Assembly: GCF_038397745.1 (NCBI RefSeq)
Contig: NZ_CP151636.1
Coordinates: 2,604,001-2,668,000, forward strand
DNA length: 64,000 bases
Direction: 5' to 3'
Origin: Microbacterium sp. LWH11-1.2
GTDB lineage: Bacteria; Actinomycetota; Actinomycetes; Actinomycetales; Microbacteriaceae
Below the pieces are notes generated by a model. The model was not told the DNA's origin and ran no database searches. It saw only the letters and a program-made list of their open reading frames with translations. Position numbers and translations under genes: made by a program. Of the stretch, positions 23,939 through 31,578 are shown piece by piece; the stretch's first letter is position 1; each line of letters starts with the position of its first letter.

Positions 23939-24519
23939 GAGCGGAGATCCAGCGTCACGAGCGTGCGCCCCGGCTTGAGCTCGGTGGTCTCGGAGAATCC
24001 GGCGGCGAGGAAAGTGCCGAGCGTGCCGTGGAACAGGTCGTTCGCGCGCTGTTTCTCGCCCCGTGTGTCGACGGGGTAGCCCTCGATCAGCCGAGCGCCC
24101 GATTTCCGCGCGTAGTCGACCGCGGCGTGCAGCAACTCGAGGTTGAGACCTGTGCCGCGATGCTCTCGCCGCACGACGAAGCACGTCACGGCCCAGACTG
24201 ACTCGTCGTCGAATGGCTCGGTCGATGCGGCGGCAATGATGCGTGTGCGCGGGACACGCGCCTGCTTCGTTCGCGGACCGATGCGGATCCACCCCGCCGC
24301 CTCGCCGTCGACGTAGGCGATGATCCCGGGCGGAGGCCCGTCATCGATCTCGGCGCGGAACATCTCGGTGCGCTGCGGAGTGGTCGTCTCGTTCCAGTCC
24401 TTGTTGCTCAGCACCGGCCAGATGCACTGACAGCTCGCGCCGTCTCCACCTCCGGTGAGTGCGTGCTGAACGTCATCCCAGCGGGCGGTGGTCGCCACCT
24501 CGGTCGTGATCGTCGCCAT
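23935..24519 (-). CDS. GNAT family N-acetyltransferase
   Basis: A 194-residue acetyltransferase. The acetyl-CoA segment VVRREHRGTGLNLELLHAAVDYAR (about residues 118-141) is the GNAT motif A, although the usual Q/RxxGxG/A is degenerate (HRGTGL). The N-terminal CQCIWPVLSNKDW is common in actinobacterial members with unknown substrates. ATG 24519 is preferred over an upstream ATG at 24555 because TAGCGT (24527-24532) is a -10 box 7 nt upstream. Coupled to the HhH gene. Confidence 0.8.
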   Translation of the reverse strand: MATITTEVATTARWDDVQHALTGGGDGASCQCIWPVLSNKDWNETTTPQRTEMFRAEIDDGPPPGIIAYVDGEAAGWIRIGPRTKQARVPRTRIIAAASTEPFDDESVWAVTCFVVRREHRGTGLNLELLHAAVDYARKSGARLIEGYPVDTRGEKQRANDLFHGTLGTFLAAGFSETTELKPGRTLVTLDLRS

Positions 24520-24626
24520 GGACCGCACGCTACGCCGAGCCTCCGACACCCGCAATGCGCCAGTTCGCGGAGCGCCGTCCGGTCAGGCTAAGATAGGGGA
24601 GTTGCCCGCGCGGAAGTGCGGAACAA

Positions 24627-24703
<77 letters not shown>

Positions 24704-24706
24704 TTA

Positions 24707-24750
24707 AGCCCCGGAGAACCGCGGAAACACGCGGATCTCCGGGGCTTTTT
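24707..24750 (+). terminator. Terminator after tRNA-Pro
   Basis: AGCCCCGGAGA (24707-24717) pairs perfectly with TCTCCGGGGCT (24736-24746), followed by TTTT. It is 3 nt after the tRNA. Confidence 0.92.
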
Positions 24751-24860
24751 CTCGTTCCAGGCTCAGACCAAGACACGGCGGCGATTGGTTTTCGAGGGCT
24801 CACTGTCCTCGAGCCATCGGCTGCTTGACGGGTCCGCCAGAGACTGTTGCACGTTTCTCG

Positions 24861-25376
24861 TCATGGCGTAGTGGATGCGGGCACGGCGTAGGTGGTTTCC
24901 TCGACGTTGCGCCCGTCCGTTGTCAGCGCCGTCGCGACCAGAGTCATGCCCAACCGCTCGCACAGCGCACGTGAGGACGCGTTGAGGGCGTCGGTCTTCG
25001 CAATCACTCGCGCGAAACCCCAGTCGTTGCGAGCCGCCGTCAGGACAGCACCCACGGCCTCTGTCGCGAGGCCCTTCCCGCCGAAGCGTGGATTGAAGAC
25101 ATATCCGATCTCGGCGTCTTCGTCGCGGAGCCAGACCAGCCCCACTTCTCCCACTACGTCGCCGGTCTCGAGAATCTCGACGACCAGTACCAGTTCGTCA
25201 CCAGGGCCAGCGAATCGGGCGGTGGCGTACGAAGCGAGTTCACTCACCGTGTGTTCGCGCGTCCACGGGCCGGCGCGCAGGTACCGGGCCACATCAGGGC
25301 TCGACCGATAGGCGAAGACCGCATCGACGTCGGCCTCGCGCGGCCGCCGCAGATGGAGTCGGGATGTATCGATCAC
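24861..25376 (-). CDS. GNAT acetyltransferase, RimJ/RimL type
   Basis: A 171-residue acetyltransferase of the ribosomal-protein/antibiotic acetyltransferase type. It starts IDTSRLHLRRPREADVDAVF, has EIGYVFNPRFGGKGLATEAVGAVL (motif A with GGKGLA) and ends with ALNASSRALCERLGM (motif B). GTG 25376 is chosen because TACGAT (25383-25388) is exactly 6 nt upstream; longer readings enter sequence unlike the family. Substrate unknown. The 110-nt gap to the tRNA terminator shows nothing else. Confidence 0.85.
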   Translation of the reverse strand: MIDTSRLHLRRPREADVDAVFAYRSSPDVARYLRAGPWTREHTVSELASYATARFAGPGDELVLVVEILETGDVVGEVGLVWLRDEDAEIGYVFNPRFGGKGLATEAVGAVLTAARNDWGFARVIAKTDALNASSRALCERLGMTLVATALTTDGRNVEETTYAVPASTTP

Positions 25377-25486
25377 ACCAGGATCGTAACCGGAAGACCG
25401 CTCCGCCGAGCGCTCCCGGTGTCCGACCGGGGCACGGGGGAGTTGCGTGTGAGCGTGCATCACGTAGGCTCCCGAAGCGCCGTCGA

Positions 25487-25492
25487 TAAACT
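25487..25492 (+). promoter_or_regulatory. -10 box for 25499 gene
   Basis: TAAACT ends 6 nt before GTG 25499, supporting both the start and the leaderless reading. Confidence 0.5.
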
Positions 25493-25498
25493 GCTCCG

Positions 25499-25942
25499 GT
25501 GGGAACCGTCGAATACCGTGATGCGCTGAGAGCCGTGCTCGACCAGGCATCCAAGTCCACCGCGGCTCGACTCTCCGTTCTCCATCGCGCAGCGACCGCT
25601 GGCGTGGATGGGGTGCTGATCGACGTGTTCGTCGACCAGGATGCCGAGGGGTCGTTCGGCGTGTGGGCGCGTTTCGAGGGTGCCGACTCGTTCGGCCTCG
25701 ACCGGCAACTCGGCGATGAACGGGAGCTGTTCGGCGTGATCTGGGGTGAGGAAGGCTGGGAGCCCGCGGTTCCGAGCCGACCCCGGGAATGGTCTCGAGC
25801 ACAACTCGAAGACGCCATCGTCGAAGTCGTGGCCGAATGGATCGACCCGCTCATCCCGCTCGGAACGCCGGATCTGCGTTGGGAGGTCGTGACGCCAGAC
25901 GGCGCCACAGACCCGATCCAGGTGGGGCGTCAGGATGACTGA
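25499..25942 (+). CDS. Hypothetical actinobacterial protein
   Basis: A 147-residue acidic soluble protein (MGTVEYRDALRAVLDQ at the start). There is no signal peptide, membrane segment or known catalytic motif. A beta-rich middle GVLIDVFVDQDAEGSFGVWARFEG is followed by a helical EDAIVEVVAEWIDPLIPLG. It resembles small uncharacterised families common in Microbacteriaceae. GTG 25499 is supported by the -10 box 6 nt upstream. Immunity-like function is possible given the SMI1-type neighbour, but unproven. Confidence 0.65.
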   Translation: MGTVEYRDALRAVLDQASKSTAARLSVLHRAATAGVDGVLIDVFVDQDAEGSFGVWARFEGADSFGLDRQLGDERELFGVIWGEEGWEPAVPSRPREWSRAQLEDAIVEVVAEWIDPLIPLGTPDLRWEVVTPDGATDPIQVGRQDD

Positions 25943-25988
25943 TCCCATCGCGTTCCTCATCGACGAAGAGGCTACCCCCGCGAGCTAG
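25935..25988 (+). pseudogene. Possible 17-codon gene remnant
   Basis: A short reading frame (MTDPIAFLIDEEATPAS) starts ATGACTGA within the end of the 147-residue gene, as a coupled second cistron would, but stops after 17 codons at a TAG. The stop lies in the CTAG that also ends the convergent SMI1-type gene. It may be a truncated remnant of a lost downstream gene, or chance. Confidence 0.3.
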
Positions 25989-26569
25989 TGGTCTGGCGTC
26001 GCACCGGGGAAGCTGGTGGCATCGAACAGCAATCTGTCGACGACGTGATCGAGTCGGGCCGGCCGCGCGATGATGTGCCTCAGCAGATCCTCGAAGTGCG
26101 AGAAAACGACATCCACCTCTTCGAACTCCGGCTCCGTTCCGTGGACGACTGCTCCATCGTCTCGCACTGCGAGGTACTCGTAGCCGTTGCGCACGGAAAG
26201 CAGGATGGGCAAGTGGTGCTTCCAGAAACGGGAGACCGCTTCCGCCTCAGCATCCGTTATCGCAGCCTGGATGCTCAACTGTTCCCACTCGTTCCAGGCG
26301 AACGCACCCTCCGCACCGGTCGAGTAGTCGTCACGGGATAAGAACCACACCGTCTCGTCTGAGTTCGACAGGAGTGAGAACGAGGACACCCAGCGGATCA
26401 CCGGTTCGGATGCCGTGCGCAGCGCGGAAGGAACGTCCTCTTCCGTGGGCGCAGGAGGCTCGCACGTCCACCCGGCTTCCTGCAGGGATTCGGCCGCACG
26501 CTGGAAGAGTTCCGTCGAGCGCTGAAGCGGTTGCCCGTGACCGGCGGCGTCAGCGTTCGCGCGCGTCAT
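25985..26569 (-). CDS. SMI1/KNR4 (SUKH)-like protein
   Basis: A 194-residue protein. The C-terminal half has the typical SMI1/KNR4 layout: LPILLSVRNGYEYLAVRDDGAVVHG, then PEFEEVDVVFSHFEDLLRHI. Bacterial members are often immunity proteins against contact-dependent or polymorphic toxins. No toxin gene was found nearby, so it is an orphan if that role holds. ATG 26569 overlaps the VOC gene by 20 nt, so translation is probably coupled. Confidence 0.7.
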   Translation of the reverse strand: MTRANADAAGHGQPLQRSTELFQRAAESLQEAGWTCEPPAPTEEDVPSALRTASEPVIRWVSSFSLLSNSDETVWFLSRDDYSTGAEGAFAWNEWEQLSIQAAITDAEAEAVSRFWKHHLPILLSVRNGYEYLAVRDDGAVVHGTEPEFEEVDVVFSHFEDLLRHIIARPARLDHVVDRLLFDATSFPGATPDH

Positions 26570-27014
26570 CGGTCGTGAAGCCCTCGCGTGCCGCGCGCTC
26601 CTCGAGCGTCTCCAGTTCCTGGAAGAACGTCACCTGCCAGCCGGCCGGCCCCTGCACGCGGGCGTTGAGGCTCTGGAACGGCGTCTTGACCGGCGGGGAG
26701 ATCAGCTCGGCGCCGCCGGCTCGCGCCGCGGCGACGGCCTGCTCGGTGTCATCGACCTCCAACGCGATCCGCAGGGCGCCCGGCGTGCGCGGTGCACCTT
26801 CGACGTCGTCGATGTTCCGGGCGTGCGTCGGCGTGGCCAGCTCGATCGTCGCGACGCCGACGTGCAGGATCGCCACGCGATCATCGTCTTCGGTCGCGTA
26901 GGCCAGCTGCTCCGGCATCCCGAGCACGTCCCGATAGAACCGCAGGGCGGTGTCGAAGTCGTCGGTCTCGATGATCAGACGCAGCTGCGTGGGGGAAGGT
27001 GTGGTCGATGTCAT
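26550..27014 (-). CDS. VOC/glyoxalase-fold protein
   Basis: A 154-residue vicinal-oxygen-chelate protein with two beta-alpha-beta-beta-beta modules. The first is LRLIIETDDFDTALRFYRDVLGM with VAILHVGVATIEL; the second is LRIALEVDDTEQAVAAARAGGAELISPP with GPAGWQVTFFQE. Metal-ligand positions fit glyoxalase or bleomycin-resistance-like members, but substrate cannot be read. It is the promoter-proximal gene of the pair with the SMI1-like gene. Confidence 0.8.
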   Translation of the reverse strand: MTSTTPSPTQLRLIIETDDFDTALRFYRDVLGMPEQLAYATEDDDRVAILHVGVATIELATPTHARNIDDVEGAPRTPGALRIALEVDDTEQAVAAARAGGAELISPPVKTPFQSLNARVQGPAGWQVTFFQELETLEERAAREGFTTDDARER

Positions 27015-27049
27015 GCCCTACATCTTGCACGCACATCGGCGGCAGCGCC

Positions 27050-27709
27050 TCAGGTCGGCAACGCCGCAATCGCCACCCGCAGCGCCCCGGCCTTCAGGCC
27101 CAGCGCCCATTCCGCGACATCCGCGACCACCCGCGTGTGCGCCGGATGCTCGATCGGCGCCGACGAGTTCACGTACGAGCCGCCGCCGTCGAGGGCGATG
27201 AGGATGCGGATGCAGGCGGCCTCGGCATCCGCGCCGGGGAAGTCGCCCGAGGCCACGCCGTCGTCGAGCATCGCCGTCAGGCGCTCGCGGTCGAGCGCGT
27301 CCTGGATCTGCAGCTCGGCGTCGAGCGTCGGGCTGAATCGCGAGAGGTGCCGGGCGTTGAGCCAGAGTCTGGCGAGGGGAAGCGAGCGGCCGCGCTCGAC
27401 GTGATCCACGAAGCGCGCCAGGCGCTGCAGGGGAGTGCCGCCGGTGGTGAAGAACTGCTCGCGCTCGATCACCGCGGCGCGCGCGAAGGCGGCGACCACG
27501 AGGTCTTCCGCGACGGGGAAATAGTGCGTGATCAGGCCCGGGCGCACGCCCAGCCGCGCGGCGACCGCACGCAGCGTGATGCGTTCGAGTCCCTCCTCGA
27601 TCGCGATCGCGGCGGCGCAGGCGAGGATGTCCTCCCGCCGCTCCTCGGGGAGCTTGCGGGTGCGCGCAGCGGCGGTGGGAGAAGAAGTGCTTGACGTCAC
27701 CCCACCCAT
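27050..27709 (-). CDS. TetR family transcriptional regulator
   Basis: A 219-residue TetR-type repressor. The N-terminal HTH is RREDILACAAAIAIEEGLERITLRAVAARLGVRPGLITHYF (about residues 23-63); a ligand domain follows. It is divergent from the NCS1 permease-amidohydrolase operon, with repeated TGACCAATAG elements in the 76-nt gap, so it is the likely repressor of that operon and itself. ATG 27709 is chosen because it leaves the repeats upstream. The inducer is presumably the permease substrate or an amidohydrolase product (inference). Confidence 0.88.
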   Translation of the reverse strand: MGGVTSSTSSPTAAARTRKLPEERREDILACAAAIAIEEGLERITLRAVAARLGVRPGLITHYFPVAEDLVVAAFARAAVIEREQFFTTGGTPLQRLARFVDHVERGRSLPLARLWLNARHLSRFSPTLDAELQIQDALDRERLTAMLDDGVASGDFPGADAEAACIRILIALDGGGSYVNSSAPIEHPAHTRVVADVAEWALGLKAGALRVAIAALPT

Positions 27710-27722
27710 GCTATTGAATGAG

Positions 27723-27755
27723 TGACCAATAGTCAATTGGGCATGTGACCAATAG
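27723..27755. promoter_or_regulatory. Probable TetR operator region
   Basis: TGACCAATAG occurs twice as a direct repeat (27723-27732 and 27746-27755, 23 nt apart). Between them CCAATAGTCAATTGG (27726-27740) is an inverted repeat. It lies between the divergent TetR and permease genes. Confidence 0.6.
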
Positions 27756-27785
27756 CAATGGCGCTCTCCTCCCGAAAGGAACTCC

Positions 27786-29216
27786 ATGACCCGGATACCC
27801 ACCGTCGAGACCGACGGCCTCGACGCGGCCTCCCGCCCCGAGACCCGCGGCATCGAGCTCATCGACGACGCCGAACGGCACGGCAGGGCGCGCGATCTCT
27901 TCCTGATCTGGGCGGCCCCCAGCGTCAGCATCCTGAACCTCACGATCGGCGCCTCGCTCATCCTGCTCGGCCTCGAGATCTGGCAGGCGATCGCCGTCAT
28001 CGTCGCCGCGTCGCTGCTCTGGATCCTGCCGGGCGTCATCGCCGGCAGCGGCCCGGCATCCGGCACGTCGGGTTCGGTCGTCACGAGGGCGATGTACGGC
28101 ATCCTCGGCAACCGGCTCTTCGTCGCGGTGGTCGGATGGTTCATCGGCGCGGTCTTCCTCTCGCTGACCTGGCTCGCCTCGTCGTTCCTCGGCGCCGACC
28201 TGCTGCGCCGCATCGGGGTCGACGACCCGATCTGGGTGCCGATCGGCGTGACCCTCGTGGTCTCCGCCGTCACGATCCTGGTCGCGATCTTCGGTCACGG
28301 ACTGATCCTGCGCGCCTACCCGTACATGGCCGGAGCGCTCTTCGTGATCTTCCTGGCCGTCGCCGGCTTCATCCTGCCCACCGTCGACTGGCAGTACTCG
28401 GCGCCCGAGACGCTCAGCGGTCCCACCCTGTGGTCCGCGATCTCGATCGGCTTCACGATCCTCGCGTCGACACCGCTGTCGTTCATGAACAGCCCCGACA
28501 TCGCCCGCTACCTCCCGCGCGAGACGACGCCGTCGCATATCGCGGCCGCCACCGCCCTCGGCGGTGCCATCCCGTTCATCGTCTTCACGACCGTCGGCGT
28601 GCTGCTCGCGACAGGTCTGAGCGAGGCCGCCTTCGCGACCGGCATCGATGTCGCGCTGATCGACCTCCTTCCCTCCTGGCTCGGGCCGGTCCTCGTGCTC
28701 GGCGTCGTGATCAACACGATCGCGCTGAACGCCATGACGGCATACACCTCGAGCATGGCGCTGCAGGCGATCGGCTTCCGCCTTCGCCGCATCCCCGCGG
28801 CGATCATCGTCGGTGTCGTCGGCACGGCGCTGACGATCTACCTCGTCCTGTCGTCGAGCCTGCTGGAAGCCGCGAACCTCATGCTCCAGTTCCTCGTCAT
28901 CGTCTCGGGACCGGCCATGGCGATCTTCGTCGTCGACGTCGTCCTGCGTCGCTACGCCTACGACGGCATCGATCTCTTCCACGACCGACCCGGCGGCCGG
29001 TTCTGGTACTCGGCAGGATGGAGCATCCCTGGAATCACCGCGCTGTTCCTGGGCGGCATCGCCACCGCGCTGTGCCTGTCGACGAGCGTCTGGAGCGGTC
29101 CCGTCGCCGAGCTCACCGGCTACATCGACCTCTCCGTGCCGGTCGGGATGCTCGTCGCCGCGGTGCTCTACGCCGGACTGCTGCGCACGCCCCTCGGAAA
29201 GGACGGTCGACCGTGA
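27786..29216 (+). CDS. NCS1 family cytosine/purine permease
   Basis: A 476-residue transporter with about 12 hydrophobic segments from residue 38 on. The early signature RDLFLIWAAPSVSILNLTIGASLILLGLEIWQA and the GxxSGTSGSVVTRAMYGILGNRL segment are typical of nucleobase:cation symporter-1 (CodB/PurP side). The substrate may be a nucleobase, hydantoin or related N-heterocycle. ATG 27786 follows CCGAAAGGAA. It overlaps the amidohydrolase gene by 4 nt, so uptake and hydrolysis are coupled. Confidence 0.88.
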   Translation: MTRIPTVETDGLDAASRPETRGIELIDDAERHGRARDLFLIWAAPSVSILNLTIGASLILLGLEIWQAIAVIVAASLLWILPGVIAGSGPASGTSGSVVTRAMYGILGNRLFVAVVGWFIGAVFLSLTWLASSFLGADLLRRIGVDDPIWVPIGVTLVVSAVTILVAIFGHGLILRAYPYMAGALFVIFLAVAGFILPTVDWQYSAPETLSGPTLWSAISIGFTILASTPLSFMNSPDIARYLPRETTPSHIAAATALGGAIPFIVFTTVGVLLATGLSEAAFATGIDVALIDLLPSWLGPVLVLGVVINTIALNAMTAYTSSMALQAIGFRLRRIPAAIIVGVVGTALTIYLVLSSSLLEAANLMLQFLVIVSGPAMAIFVVDVVLRRYAYDGIDLFHDRPGGRFWYSAGWSIPGITALFLGGIATALCLSTSVWSGPVAELTGYIDLSVPVGMLVAAVLYAGLLRTPLGKDGRP

Positions 29217-30829
29217 CCACTCGCTATCTCAACGGACGCATCTTCACGGCCGATCCCGACCCCACGAAGGCCTGGGGCGAGGCCTTCACGGTCGATGGCG
29301 ACGCGATCACATATGTCGGATCCACCGACGGTGCCCCCGACGCGGACGAGACCGTCGACCTGGAGGGCCGGCTCGTCCTGCCCGGCTTCACCGATGCGCA
29401 CACCCACCTGCTGATGGCCGGTGCGGCGCTCGGCCAGGTGCCGCTCACCGCCGCCCGCTCGCTCGACGACATCCAGGCGCTGCTGCGCGATGCGAGGGCG
29501 ACGGATCCGAGTGCCACCGTGCTGCGCGGGAGGGGCTGGCTCTTCGACTCGATCCCGGGCAGCGCGCCGACGGCCGCCATGATCGACGACGTCGTCGCCG
29601 ACATCCCCGTGTACCTCGATGCCAACGACTACCACTCCTGCTGGGTCAACACCGCGGCCCTCGCCGAGCTCGGCATCACCCGTGAGACCCCGGATCCGAT
29701 CGGCGGCCACTTCGCACGGGACGCCTCGGGGGAGCCGACCGGACTGCTGTACGAGACCGCGGCGACGCAGTACGCCTGGGCGCACCGGGACGCGACCACC
29801 AACGACGCCAATCGGGATGCCGACGCGGACCGGGTGATCGACGCCTACCTCGCCGCCGGGGTGACTGGGGCGGTCGACATGGCGTTCGACGAGTTCGGGC
29901 TCGCCGCCCTCCGGCGCGCGCAGGAGCGCCGCGGGGGAGAGCTGCCGATCCGCGTCGCCGCGCACTGGCTCATCACCAACACGGGCGACGACAGCGAGAA
30001 CCTCGCGCAGGTCGCGCGTGCGGCCGAGCTCGCCCGCGACGCATCCTCGCCGTGGTTCCGCGTCGTCGGCATCAAGCTGATCCTCGACGGCGTGATCGAC
30101 GCGTGCACCGCGGCGATGCGGCATCCGTACGCCGACGGCACGAATGCTGCGCCCATCTGGCCGGTCGCGCAGCTGAACCCGGTCGTCGCTGCGGCGGATG
30201 CCGCGGGCCTGCAGGTCGCACAGCACGCGATCGGCGACTACGCGAGCGAGATCGCCCTCGATGCCATCGAGCACGCGATCGCCGTCAACGGCGACCGGCC
30301 GCGTCGCCACCGCATCGAGCATCTCGAGTACGCGGCCCCCGGCACGGCGGAGCGGATGGCGCGGCTCGGGGTCACCGCCTCGATGCAACCGGTGCACAGC
30401 GACCCGGCCATCTTCGCCAACTGGGCCGAGATGCTGGGCGACGAACGCGTCGACCGTGCGTTCCCGTGGCCGGAGTACGAGGACGCCGGAGCGCTGCTCG
30501 CGTTCTCGACGGATGCGCCGACCGCCCCGCACGAGGCGCTGGCGAACATGTACGTCGCGTCGACCCGCGCATCCGCGCTCGACCGCTCGGTCGCCGCCGT
30601 GCATCCGCAGTACGCCCTGCCTCTCGCGGCGGCGATCGGTCACGCGACGCGCGACGCCGCGGCATCCGTCGGCGACGGCGACTGGCGAGGCCGCATCGTG
30701 CCGGGGTTCGCCGCCGACGTCATCGTCCTCGACACCGATCCGTTCGTCGACGGACCGGCATCGCTGCTCGATGCGCGGGTGATCGAGACCATCGTCGCCG
30801 GGCGGTCGCGTTACCGGTCCCAGGGCTGA
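29213..30829 (+). CDS. Amidohydrolase family 3 (YtcJ-like)
   Basis: A 538-residue metal-dependent amidohydrolase. The metal motif FTDAHTHL is near residues 60-67, the central VVGIKLILDGVIDACTAAM region includes the bridging-Lys area, HRIEHLEYAAP carries a metal His, and the late FSTDAP holds the catalytic Asp. The YtcJ/NfdA group acts on varied amides and imides, so the substrate is presumed to be what the NCS1 permease imports. GTG 29213 overlaps the permease stop. Convergent with the IclR gene 19 nt away; no hairpin seen between them. Confidence 0.85.
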   Translation: MTTRYLNGRIFTADPDPTKAWGEAFTVDGDAITYVGSTDGAPDADETVDLEGRLVLPGFTDAHTHLLMAGAALGQVPLTAARSLDDIQALLRDARATDPSATVLRGRGWLFDSIPGSAPTAAMIDDVVADIPVYLDANDYHSCWVNTAALAELGITRETPDPIGGHFARDASGEPTGLLYETAATQYAWAHRDATTNDANRDADADRVIDAYLAAGVTGAVDMAFDEFGLAALRRAQERRGGELPIRVAAHWLITNTGDDSENLAQVARAAELARDASSPWFRVVGIKLILDGVIDACTAAMRHPYADGTNAAPIWPVAQLNPVVAAADAAGLQVAQHAIGDYASEIALDAIEHAIAVNGDRPRRHRIEHLEYAAPGTAERMARLGVTASMQPVHSDPAIFANWAEMLGDERVDRAFPWPEYEDAGALLAFSTDAPTAPHEALANMYVASTRASALDRSVAAVHPQYALPLAAAIGHATRDAAASVGDGDWRGRIVPGFAADVIVLDTDPFVDGPASLLDARVIETIVAGRSRYRSQG

Positions 30830-30848
30830 CGCGGGATCACGCCCCCGT

Positions 30849-31562
30849 TCAGATGCCGAGAGCGCGTTCGATCTCGCGGGCGCCACGGGCTGCGGCCGCA
30901 GACACGTCTTCCGCGGGAACCCTGCTGTAGCTGGTGGCGATGTACGGCACGGTCAGGGCGGCGACCGCCTCGTCGAGGCCGCTGCGCAGGATCGGGTGCA
31001 CGATGTCGGTGATGCCCGGCTGGGCGGAGTCGGGGCGGACGAGCAGGCGGTCGCGGCGGATGTCCGCGAGCACGCTCTCGGGGACATCCGTGTGCGCGAC
31101 CGAGCTGAACGCGGCGAGCACGTTCCCGCTGGCGGTGCCGTCGAGGGGGAACAGTGCCCCGACCCGCACATGGAAGCCGAAGTCGTCGGGGCTCTCGACC
31201 TGCGCGATGATCCGCACGCGGCCCTCGTCGATCACGCCGAGGTTGCAGGACTGCCGTGTCGCATCGGCGACCCGCCGCATGGCCGGCATCGCGGCGGCGA
31301 TGAGCGACCGGGTCGGCTCGTGGCGATGCGCGAGATCGAACAGGCGCATCGACAGCTGGTACAGACCGCTCTGCGGGTCGCGATGGAGGTACCCGCGCTT
31401 CTCGAGCCGCAGCAGCACCCGGAAGATCTGGCCGGGCGAGCGGTCGACCGCCTTCGCGATGTCGAGCTGGCTGAGTCCGTCCGCCGCGGCGGCGAGCGTC
31501 TCGAGGATGTCGAGAGCCTTGTCCACGGCGGGCGCCGCATAGTCGGGCTGCTGTTCGACCAA
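30849..31562 (-). CDS. IclR family transcriptional regulator
   Basis: A 237-residue IclR-type regulator: winged HTH (AVDKALDILETLAAAADGLSQLDIAKAVDRSPGQIFRVLLRLEKRGYL) at about residues 11-58, then a GAF-like effector domain to the C-terminus. TTG 31562 is chosen because GGAGAG lies 6 nt upstream and no ATG/GTG suits. It is 16 nt downstream of the SAH-hydrolase-like gene on the same strand, so it is probably co-transcribed and controls that promoter and perhaps the divergent oxidoreductase gene. Confidence 0.85.
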   Translation of the reverse strand: MVEQQPDYAAPAVDKALDILETLAAAADGLSQLDIAKAVDRSPGQIFRVLLRLEKRGYLHRDPQSGLYQLSMRLFDLAHRHEPTRSLIAAAMPAMRRVADATRQSCNLGVIDEGRVRIIAQVESPDDFGFHVRVGALFPLDGTASGNVLAAFSSVAHTDVPESVLADIRRDRLLVRPDSAQPGITDIVHPILRSGLDEAVAALTVPYIATSYSRVPAEDVSAAAARGAREIERALGI

Positions 31563-31578
31563 GGGCGTCTCTCCGTCG

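Noticed and set aside
25294..25960. Minus-strand frames opposite the 147-residue gene
   Set aside because: The plus-strand gene has a correctly spaced -10 box and protein-like composition; the opposite frames do not.
30052..30930. Overlapping frame within the amidohydrolase gene
   Set aside because: Arg/Ala-rich shadow of the real frame, as usual in high-GC DNA.
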